NCBI RefSeq assembly: GCF_002934545.1
Contig: NZ_PTJA01000002.1
Span: forward strand, 372,001 to 436,000
Length of the DNA: 64,000 bases
Reading direction: 5' to 3'
Origin: Lacrimispora xylanisolvens
Lineage (GTDB): Bacteria > Bacillota > Clostridia > Lachnospirales > Lachnospiraceae
This document shows positions 7,868 through 14,290 of this stretch, piece after piece. Positions within the stretch are counted from its first letter, which is position 1; each line of letters begins with the position of its first letter. The notes below the pieces were generated by a model. It was given only the letters and a program-made list of their open reading frames with translations, did not search any database and was not told the DNA's origin. A program made the position numbers and the translations under genes.

Positions 7868-8956
7868 TTACCTTACCAGCGCAGACTGGTATTTTTTTAT
7901 TAGTTCCTTAAATTCTTCATTAGAATGAAGGTAAGAATACTGATCGCCGTCTTCGAGTTCACTAAGAATTACTTTCATCAATTTTTTTCGAATTTCTGCC
8001 GTATGACTGGGCATTGAAATGTGCCGGTACAGGAGGGAGTTATTGAGCTCCCCAGGGTGAAGCAGAGAGGCCAGCATGGAATTCAGAAGGGTTATACTTT
8101 CGGAAACATTTTTCTGGTCAATTGCGGTTTGAAGGGGAGCTGCGTAAGTATCATACTCCTGTAAACAGAATAACTCTGCCAGTTTGGCTGATCGTTCTGA
8201 TATTTTAGTTGCGTCCTGAGAATGTCCTTCCTTTAGTGCAATATCAGATAGTTTTATTAATAAAAGTTGTATCTCCTGAACTGCCATAAGCAGTCTTCGT
8301 TCTAATAATTCTCCTGCTTTCTCTGTTTTTCCCTGAGTAATTAAAATCTCTGCCATAAGAGGAAGCTTATCAATGGCGCTTTGTTCAGGCAGCAAATCCA
8401 ACAACTTCTGAGCTTTGTCAGATTCCCCTATTCTTGTATAATGGGAAGCAAGCATAAAATTTGCCTGTCTGCGGGTTTGCTCATCGCCATATTTTGCAGC
8501 CTGCTCATAAAGGGATATAATATGACTGCTGTATTTCATTTTTTCCCCGGAACTCATGTCAGTCATCAACATGGCACCATCTAATAACGCTGCAGCAGTA
8601 TGAATAAAATGACCGCATGTTGGATATTCACGAATCTTTTCCATCGTCAGGAGAAATCCGGTTTCAAATCCTTCCTTATGAATCACATCCATAATCGCTT
8701 TGCAGATCTGACTGACTTCTTCTTTGTCAGGTTCTGTATCAAAACATAAAAGAGTATTGATATCAATCTTTAAAAGCCGTGCCAGTGCAGGCAGCAGGGT
8801 GATGTCTGGGGAGGTGCTTCCTTTTTCCCATTTGCTTACGGCAGGGGCAGATACTCCAAGATAATCAGCTATTTCCTCCTGGGTTAGCCCGGCCTCTTTT
8901 CTTTTTTCCCGAATCACACTATTTAATGGCATTGGTTTGTCCTCCGGTTTGATCAA
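7868..8956 (-). CDS. XRE-family transcriptional regulator with helical repeat C-terminus
   Basis: A 362-residue DNA-binding regulator. An N-terminal helix-turn-helix of the Cro/CI type covers residues 10-65 (IREKRKEAGLTQEEIADYLGV, then APAVSKWEKGSTSPDI). The remaining 290 residues are all alpha-helical, with TPR-like features (repeated A/L-rich helices such as ANFMLASHYTRIGESDKAQKLL), which in similar proteins sense a ligand or peptide. A palindrome immediately upstream of the start (8962-8980) suggests autoregulation. Its targets are likely among the flanking membrane-protein genes; this is inference. Confidence 0.8.
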   Translation of the reverse strand: MIKPEDKPMPLNSVIREKRKEAGLTQEEIADYLGVSAPAVSKWEKGSTSPDITLLPALARLLKIDINTLLCFDTEPDKEEVSQICKAIMDVIHKEGFETGFLLTMEKIREYPTCGHFIHTAAALLDGAMLMTDMSSGEKMKYSSHIISLYEQAAKYGDEQTRRQANFMLASHYTRIGESDKAQKLLDLLPEQSAIDKLPLMAEILITQGKTEKAGELLERRLLMAVQEIQLLLIKLSDIALKEGHSQDATKISERSAKLAELFCLQEYDTYAAPLQTAIDQKNVSESITLLNSMLASLLHPGELNNSLLYRHISMPSHTAEIRKKLMKVILSELEDGDQYSYLHSNEEFKELIKKYQSALVR

Positions 8957-8961
8957 ACATA

Positions 8962-8980
8962 TGATACTGTAATCGTATCA
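8962..8980. promoter_or_regulatory. Candidate operator of the XRE regulator
   Basis: TGATAC and GTATCA form an inverted repeat with a 7-base spacer, 6 bases upstream of the XRE start codon. The same GATAC..GTATC half-sites occur with a 5-base spacer at 6480-6494. Confidence 0.4.
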
Positions 8981-9199
8981 GATCTGCTTTCAGACTTCAA
9001 TGGAGTATTAATTAATCTGTTCTAGAGAAATTTAACCCCAGGTTAAGTCCTCATTATTCAAATCAGACCAATTTCTCAAAAATAAAGAATCAAATGACTT
9101 GAACTTATCTGCTATTTGTAATATTCTGATAATTAGGAGACTAAAATGTTTCAATTAATTCCAGGTACAAAATATCATGGGGGACAGGAGGTTGATGCA

Positions 9200-9952
9200 A
9201 TGTTTGTTGTATGGGTTATTTTTATACTGTTGTTTGTTATGTCAGCCGTTTTACTGACAGGACGTGGTTCATTTCTCATTGCAGGGTATAATACGTCAAG
9301 CCCTGAGGAAAAGGAAAAATATAATTCACAAAAGTTGTGCCGGACGATGGGGGTTTCTATGTTACTCATACTATTCGCGACTGCAGGACTTTTTTTCATA
9401 CCCTTAGACAGCGTTTACCGTACTCCCTATTTTATTTTTTATTTTATCTTCTTAATCGCTGATATCGGGATAGCCCTTTATATTTCCAATACCCGGTGTT
9501 ATAAGGCGGGGTATGAGAATAAGAAAGATATACGTAAAAGCAAAAAAGAAACGTTATTTGTTGCTGCCGGTATCTTTATTGTTATGTTTCCAGTTCTGCT
9601 TTTGGTGAGTATCACGTTGTACCGGGCTTCATTACCACCTGTTTATACAATCGGCGGTGATACCCTGAAGATATCATCCTTTTATGGTGAAACCATTCCC
9701 CTTGACGGAATAAAAACCATTACACTGGAAGAAACCATGCCTTTTGGATTAAGTAAGAAAAATGGTTCTGATTTAGGTTCCATTTTAAAAGGCCGGTTTG
9801 ATGCGGACGGAAATACTGCCCACGTATATATCGATGCTTCCAGGCCTCCTTTTATCCTGATTGAAACCGAAGAAGGACTGCATATTATAAATGATCAGAG
9901 CCGGGAAAAAACGGAGGCACTTTACACGCAGTTGAAGTCACTAATAAAATAG
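9200..9952 (+). CDS. DUF3784-type membrane protein with a PH-like C-terminus
   Basis: A 250-residue protein. The first membrane segment leads into LLTGRGSFLIAGYNTSSPEEKEKY, the hallmark of DUF3784 proteins. Three further hydrophobic segments follow, and then a soluble beta-rich domain (about 165-250) resembling bacterial PH domains. The ATG at 9200 was preferred to the one at 9146 because AGGAGG lies 8 bases before it and family members begin directly with the membrane helix. The upstream ATG also has a TAGGAGA site, so an 18-residue extension is possible. Function unknown. Confidence 0.65.
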   Translation: MFVVWVIFILLFVMSAVLLTGRGSFLIAGYNTSSPEEKEKYNSQKLCRTMGVSMLLILFATAGLFFIPLDSVYRTPYFIFYFIFLIADIGIALYISNTRCYKAGYENKKDIRKSKKETLFVAAGIFIVMFPVLLLVSITLYRASLPPVYTIGGDTLKISSFYGETIPLDGIKTITLEETMPFGLSKKNGSDLGSILKGRFDADGNTAHVYIDASRPPFILIETEEGLHIINDQSREKTEALYTQLKSLIK

Positions 9953-9979
9953 CCTGAATTTCAGATAGGAGAGTCGCGT

Positions 9980-10363
9980 ATGGGTTTCTGGATTTTTATG
10001 ACTGCAATGAATCTGGTATTACCTTTTATTATGATCGTGATTGGCTATATTTTTTTAAAAAATCCTCCCAAGGAAATAAATCATTTGGTGGGATACAGAA
10101 CTACCATGTCCATGAAAAACAAAGACACCTGGGAGTTTGCTCACCACCATTGCGGAAAAAACTGGAAGATCATTGGCCTTTCCATGCTGATTCCATCTGC
10201 CTTGGTAATGTTGTTTTTCATTGGAAAAGATATAAATACAATAGGTGAATTTGGTTCCGTAGTGATGGGAGTGCAGACAGTTATCCTGCTGGCTTCTCTG
10301 ATTCCAACGGAAATCGCATTAAGAAAGAATTTTGATAAAGATGGAAATCGTATACAGATGTGA
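9980..10363 (+). CDS. SdpI-like small membrane protein
   Basis: A 127-residue protein with four short hydrophobic segments and the motif NHLVGYRTTMSMKNKDTWEFAHH. That motif is typical of the SdpI/YhfL C-terminal domain, in which a conserved GYRT.S...D.W..A pattern is seen. SdpI itself gives immunity to the SdpC toxin in Bacillus subtilis, but most relatives are uncharacterised. RBS AGGAGAG precedes the ATG. Confidence 0.7.
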   Translation: MGFWIFMTAMNLVLPFIMIVIGYIFLKNPPKEINHLVGYRTTMSMKNKDTWEFAHHHCGKNWKIIGLSMLIPSALVMLFFIGKDINTIGEFGSVVMGVQTVILLASLIPTEIALRKNFDKDGNRIQM

Positions 10364-10383
10364 AAACAAAGGAGAATATTATT

Positions 10384-11325
10384 ATGACACAGGCACTGGT
10401 ACATATTGCGCTGGTAGTAAAGGATTATGATGAAGCAATTGATTTTTACACAAAAAAACTGCATTTTAATCTGATCGAAGATACGTATCAGCCGGAGCAG
10501 GATAAACGCTGGGTTGTGGTATCTCCGCCCGGCGCTTATGGGACCACGGTTCTGCTGGCAAAGGCCTCGAAACCGGTACAGGAACCCTTTATCGGCAATC
10601 AGGCTGGAGGAAGGGTATTCCTGTTTTTGGGGACGGATGATTTTTACAGGGACTTTGAAGAGATGAAGCAGCTTGGAATTACATTTATTCGGGAACCCAA
10701 GGTCCAGGATTATGGTATTGTGGCTGTGTTTGAAGACCTGTATGGTAATCTCTGGGATCTGGTTCAGTTTCATGAAGGACACCCCATGGCTGACAGAGTA
10801 GTGAGAAAAGAGACTGCATTGGCTGATACAATCAAAGATCAGACCAGTCGCGCTCTATGGGAAGTGAAAAACGTAATTGATTGTGTTCCCGATGAATTGT
10901 GGAATAAGGAATACTGTAAAATGCCGTGCTGGAAACATATTTATCATATGCTGCATTCCCTGGATCTGTGGTTTATCAATCCCAGAGATAAAGAATATGG
11001 GGAACCGGAGATTCATGAGAAAGATTTAAACAATCTGGATGCGGTCTCAGTTAAACAGCTTACAAGAGAAGAAATAAATCACTATTATGAAAAGATAAAC
11101 CGTAAGCTTGCCGATTATCTTCTGAAACTCACCGATGACGAATTAACCTGTATGCCAGGGGATTGCGAATACAACAGATTTACCCTTGTTTTGGCACAGT
11201 TTCGGCATTTGCATACCCACATGGGCATGGTAATGGGATTTATCATTGCAGATACCGGCTTGTGGCCAAGAGTATTAGGTTTGGAAAATCCGGTTCCAAC
11301 AGAGGAATACAGCAAATACTTTTAA
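10384..11325 (+). CDS. VOC (glyoxalase) - DinB fusion protein
   Basis: A 313-residue two-domain cytosolic protein. Residues 1-130 are a glyoxalase/bleomycin-resistance VOC fold (LVHIALVVKDYDEAIDFYTKKLHF, later FEDLYGNLWDLVQF with a metal-site Glu). Residues about 150-300 form a DinB/YfiT-like four-helix bundle with histidines HIYHMLHSLDLW and HLHTHMGM that could bind metal. The ATG at 10384 with AAAGGAGA upstream was chosen over the ATG at 10360, which overlaps the preceding stop and lacks a site. The substrate is unknown; detoxification or thiol-dependent chemistry is likely from the families. Confidence 0.75.
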   Translation: MTQALVHIALVVKDYDEAIDFYTKKLHFNLIEDTYQPEQDKRWVVVSPPGAYGTTVLLAKASKPVQEPFIGNQAGGRVFLFLGTDDFYRDFEEMKQLGITFIREPKVQDYGIVAVFEDLYGNLWDLVQFHEGHPMADRVVRKETALADTIKDQTSRALWEVKNVIDCVPDELWNKEYCKMPCWKHIYHMLHSLDLWFINPRDKEYGEPEIHEKDLNNLDAVSVKQLTREEINHYYEKINRKLADYLLKLTDDELTCMPGDCEYNRFTLVLAQFRHLHTHMGMVMGFIIADTGLWPRVLGLENPVPTEEYSKYF

Positions 11326-11340
11326 ACGAGGAGATGGATT

Positions 11341-12033
11341 ATGAAAACAATTGGTATCATAGGAGGTATGAGTTGGGAAAGTACAGTTACCTATTACCAG
11401 ATCATGAATGAGACGGTAAAGCAGGAGCTGGGAGGCCTTCATTCAGCAAAGATTTTATTATACAGTGTGGATTTTTCAGAAATCGAGCGTTGTCAGGCGG
11501 AAGGAGACTGGGAGAAGAGTGGGGATATATTAGCTTCGGCAGCGGAGTCTCTTGAAAAAGCAGGAGCTGATTTCCTTGTAATTGCGACGAATACCATGCA
11601 TAAAGTGGTACCACAGATACAAAAGAGAATTCACATTCCTATTGTACATGTTGCAGAAGTGACAGCGGAAGAATTGAAGCAGAATCACATCACCACAGTG
11701 GCTTTGCTGGGAACGAAATATACCATGACCCAGGAATTTTATAAAGAAAAGCTGGAAAATGCCGGCATTCAGGTACTTATTCCTGAAGCCAGTGAGATTG
11801 AAGTAGTAAACAGTATTATATTTGACGAATTATGTCTTGGTTCTATTTTGGAAACATCGAAGGAGCGGTATTTACAAATTATTGAGGGGCTTAAAAACCG
11901 CGGGGCACAGGGAGTGATACTGGGCTGTACGGAAATCGGACTTTTAATCAGGCAGGAGGATACGGAATTGCCTGTATTTGATACAACCAAAATACATGCG
12001 GTCAAAGCAGCAAAGCTGTCATTAGAGGTGTAG
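11341..12033 (+). CDS. Aspartate/glutamate racemase family protein (YgeA-like)
   Basis: A 230-residue PLP-independent amino acid racemase. It opens with IGIIGGMSWESTVTYY and contains GLHSAKILLYSVDF, closely matching E. coli YgeA. The first catalytic position in many aspartate racemases is Cys. Here the motif is ATNTMHK with Thr83, and the second catalytic Cys is present at 196 (GCTEIG). E. coli YgeA, an L-Asp/Glu-specific racemase, also has Thr at this site, so the protein need not be inactive. RBS ACGAGGAG precedes the ATG. Confidence 0.8.
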   Translation: MKTIGIIGGMSWESTVTYYQIMNETVKQELGGLHSAKILLYSVDFSEIERCQAEGDWEKSGDILASAAESLEKAGADFLVIATNTMHKVVPQIQKRIHIPIVHVAEVTAEELKQNHITTVALLGTKYTMTQEFYKEKLENAGIQVLIPEASEIEVVNSIIFDELCLGSILETSKERYLQIIEGLKNRGAQGVILGCTEIGLLIRQEDTELPVFDTTKIHAVKAAKLSLEV

Positions 12034-12040
12034 CTGTGAT

Positions 12041-12075
12041 AAAAAAGCAGGGACAGAATTACCCTCTGTCCCTGC
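12041..12075 (-). terminator. Intrinsic terminator of the FGE-fold lipoprotein gene
   Basis: A 10-bp stem (GCAGGGACAG at 12047-12056 with CTGTCCCTGC at 12066-12075) is followed on the minus strand by six Ts (complement of 12041-12046). It overlaps the stop codon of the minus-strand gene and may also stop the racemase transcript. Confidence 0.8.
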
Positions 12076-12898
12076 ATACACGAAGCCCCATATCAGCCCC
12101 TATACCGTTTGGTTCGAATTTTCCCCGGTAGGATATCCTGCAGCTGGTAACATCGCCCACCCAGCCGCCTCCTTTCCATACCCGGTAAAATCCATTTGGA
12201 ATAGTGGAATCCTGATACCAGTCAAAACACCATTCCCGAACATTCCCGGACATATCAAAGATTCCCAGTTCATTGGCTTTTTTACTACCAACAGGGTGAG
12301 TCTGATTTTCATTGGCCTCGATATCCGGCCAGTACCAGTCTCCCTTTAAATACTCTTTTCCTGCATTTCTCCAATACCATACGGTCTCTTCCTCATCAGA
12401 ACTTCCGCTATATATAAATTTCCGGCTATTTAATCCTCCGCCTGCGGCATAAGTCCATTCGGCTTCGGTTGGAAGGCGGTATCCATTGGCTCCTTCCACT
12501 GTTGTAACAGCCCATCTCATATCATCATAATCGCAGACGTTTTCCGGATCCGGATTTTGTTTGTCAATTTTATAATAGGGAATCAGCCCTTCCTTTTCAC
12601 TTCTCCTGTTGCAATATTCAATACTGTCATACCAGCTTACCGAATCAACAGGCAGATGGCGGCCTTTAAAAGCGGAAGGATTACTTCCCATTACCTCAGT
12701 CCATTCCTCTTGTGTTACCTCGTATTTTCCTATGTAAAAGTCCTCAATTGCGGGCGCTTTCTGGGTAGTTCCGGTTGAGACTGCAATGGCAGTCCCGCCT
12801 TCCACCAGTACCAGTTGTTCCGGTTCTTTTTTTGAGCATCCCCAGGAAAAAACAGCGACAGCGAACAAAAGCAAGACCAGCTTTTTCCTCATAGACAA
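12059..12898 (-). CDS. Lipoprotein with a formylglycine-generating-enzyme (FGE-sulfatase) fold
   Basis: A 279-residue secreted lipoprotein. The signal peptide ends in a lipobox FSWGC (Cys21). Residues about 32-277 carry the FGE/SUMF1 fold: FYIGKYEVTQEEW, PVDSVSWYDSIEYCN, YRLPTEAEWTYAAGG, NELGIFDMSGNVREWCFDWY and a final GLRVCR. The typical catalytic Cys pair of true sulfatase-modifying enzymes is not evident, so it may have a binding or scaffold role at the cell surface. It lies downstream of the xylanase gene on the same strand, separated by about 100 bases. Confidence 0.8.
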   Translation of the reverse strand: MSMRKKLVLLLFAVAVFSWGCSKKEPEQLVLVEGGTAIAVSTGTTQKAPAIEDFYIGKYEVTQEEWTEVMGSNPSAFKGRHLPVDSVSWYDSIEYCNRRSEKEGLIPYYKIDKQNPDPENVCDYDDMRWAVTTVEGANGYRLPTEAEWTYAAGGGLNSRKFIYSGSSDEEETVWYWRNAGKEYLKGDWYWPDIEANENQTHPVGSKKANELGIFDMSGNVREWCFDWYQDSTIPNGFYRVWKGGGWVGDVTSCRISYRGKFEPNGIGADMGLRVCRDRG

Positions 12899-12946
12899 GT
12901 CCCTTTCTAAGTCTTTTTTCCGATCTGGTTCTATAATATTTGCATA

Positions 12947-12960
12947 GTATGTAGGTAAGT
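12947..12960 (+). repeat. 14-bp inverted repeat, copy 1
   Basis: GTATGTAGGTAAGT occurs here, 49 bases upstream of the FGE-fold lipoprotein start. An exact inverted copy lies at 13672-13685, so the two bracket the xylanase gene. It may be a shared regulator site or the edges of a cassette. Confidence 0.45.
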
Positions 12961-12997
12961 ATATATTAATAAACGGCTATTAAAAATGCAGACAGGA

Positions 12998-13636
12998 TTA
13001 CCAGACGGTTACATTTGCATAACCACTGCTTTGATATCCTTCTACACAAAAGGCCTGATAGGACCAGGAATTACCTAAGTTCATGCCCTTGCTTCTCCAT
13101 GCATTTACATGATTTCCGAAGTTGATCTGAGCATTGCCGCCAGTCGGTCTTTTGGACTGTCTGACACTCCAGTACTGTGGAAATGTCTGATAACCGTCAA
13201 TGGAAGGAGCGTTATAACGCATGGTTGTATAGATGTCATAATTGGCTCCATCGCTGTTTACGGTTCCCTTATAAGTTCCGGTAGGTCTGTAGGTTCCCCA
13301 GCTGTCAACTACATAGTATTCAATCAGGGAATTCCTTGTCCAACCATAAAACGTTAAATAACTGTTGCCTGATGGTGAAAATGCACCAGCATTGTAATTG
13401 ACCACTCTGTTGGGAGTTCCGGCACTCCATCCTTTTCCAACAACGAAGTTTCCGCAGTTTGTCCAGTTAACGCTGAAATTTCCCCCGGAACCATTTACCA
13501 TATTAACGGTTCCGCCTCCGTCGGTATAATCCTGCCAGTAATCGGTAGCTGCAAACGTTGTAAAGGAAAATATTCCGGAAAAACAAATGGCTGCAGTGGT
13601 AATTAACGATAAGACCTTCTTGCTTAATTCATTCAT
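12998..13636 (-). CDS. Endo-1,4-beta-xylanase, glycoside hydrolase family 11
   Basis: A secreted xylanase of 212 residues. Residues 1-28 are a signal peptide ending near FTTFAA, and the mature enzyme begins with [12 protein letters not shown]. The catalytic nucleophile Glu lies in [12 protein letters not shown] and the acid/base Glu in VEGYQSSG. The GH11 thumb segment PSIDG and [13 protein letters not shown] are intact, and the C-terminus ends in NVTVW as in Bacillus XynA. The ATG at 13636 was chosen because a CAGGAGGGG site precedes it; an upstream in-frame ATG lacks a site. It should act on plant xylan outside the cell. No carbohydrate-binding module is fused. Confidence 0.96.
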   Translation of the reverse strand: MNELSKKVLSLITTAAICFSGIFSFTTFAATDYWQDYTDGGGTVNMVNGSGGNFSVNWTNCGNFVVGKGWSAGTPNRVVNYNAGAFSPSGNSYLTFYGWTRNSLIEYYVVDSWGTYRPTGTYKGTVNSDGANYDIYTTMRYNAPSIDGYQTFPQYWSVRQSKRPTGGNAQINFGNHVNAWRSKGMNLGNSWSYQAFCVEGYQSSGYANVTVW

Positions 13637-13671
13637 ATAAAACCCCTCCTGTTTCATATACAGATTGATAC

Positions 13672-13685
13672 ACTTACCTACATAC
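13672..13685 (-). repeat. 14-bp inverted repeat, copy 2
   Basis: The reverse complement of the element at 12947-12960, located in the 5' region of the xylanase gene 36-49 bases before its start. The stretch from here to 13980 is AT-rich and shows no other gene. Confidence 0.45.
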
Positions 13686-13990
13686 GATATAAATATTAAC
13701 AGAGACCTCCTTTCATTTTTAAACGGTTTCATAAGTATCTTGCTTTGTGGATTTTATCTGCGGTTGAGAATCAACCTTGTAAATGAATTCATGTAAAAAG
13801 ACTAGATTAACTGGTATGATATTATAGAAAATAATTTTATATTAAGCATGATATCAGATAAAAATAAGAAAGTAAATTCAAATATTAAAAAAATGAAATA
13901 TTTGGTTAATTTAACTAATACATTCAGAGACAATTTTGTGAATAAGAGACAATTAAAATTTATTATACACATATATTAAAATGAAATCAC

Positions 13991-14019
13991 TTGACAGACG
14001 AAACATACCCGGGTATAAT
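13991..14019 (+). promoter_or_regulatory. Consensus sigma-A promoter for the P-type ATPase leader
   Basis: TTGACA (13991-13996) and TATAAT (14014-14019) are both perfect and 17 bases apart. The predicted start near 14026 gives a leader of about 265 nt that contains the riboswitch-like element. Confidence 0.85.
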
Positions 14020-14063
14020 CATTACTCATGAAGCTTTTGGTATTTGATTATAATTGAATGATT

Positions 14064-14160
14064 GGTTAAAAGGGAGTAGTTTAAATGTACCGTCAACATC
14101 CTGGCTGTAAGAATACAGTCTGGCGGTGCGTACCAGATTATGGTTACCAGACTTTTAATG
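14064..14160 (+). promoter_or_regulatory. yybP-ykoY-like manganese riboswitch aptamer
   Basis: The leader contains AAAGGGAGTAG at 14068-14078 and CGTCAACATC at 14091-14100, followed by GGTGCGTACCAGA. These resemble the conserved GGGGAGUAG and CGUCAAC elements of the yybP-ykoY class, which senses Mn2+ and is often placed before cation exporters. A closing helix can form between TTAAAAG (14066-14072) and CTTTTAA (14152-14158). The right side of that helix is also the left arm of the following terminator, so ligand binding would favour read-through. The assignment rests on motif recognition by eye. Confidence 0.72.
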
Positions 14161-14207
14161 TGCTTGTTCTGAATTTTTTCAGAGGGCTCATTAGAAGTCT
14201 TTTTTTT
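14149..14207 (+). terminator. Riboswitch-controlled intrinsic terminator
   Basis: AGACTTTTAATG (14149-14160) pairs with CATTAGAAGTCT (14189-14200), one G-U pair included, and eight Ts follow (14200-14207). The left arm overlaps the 3' half of the aptamer closing helix, giving mutually exclusive structures. Confidence 0.8.
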
Positions 14208-14290
14208 ACTCTTTTATATCAGAGATAATCAGACTGAAGTTACACATTTTTGATGCGGGACACCTTAGGGTGTCAGAATGGAGGATAAGT

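Noticed and set aside
11341-12033. Inactive racemase because the first catalytic Cys is missing
   Set aside because: The L-Asp/Glu-specific YgeA type naturally has Thr at that position, and the second Cys and all flanking motifs are present.
14084-14227. Small ORF starting at ATG 14084 upstream of the P-type ATPase
   Set aside because: Its GGGAG 'ribosome site' is part of the riboswitch motif GGGAGTAG and the ORF spans aptamer and terminator, so coding is unlikely.
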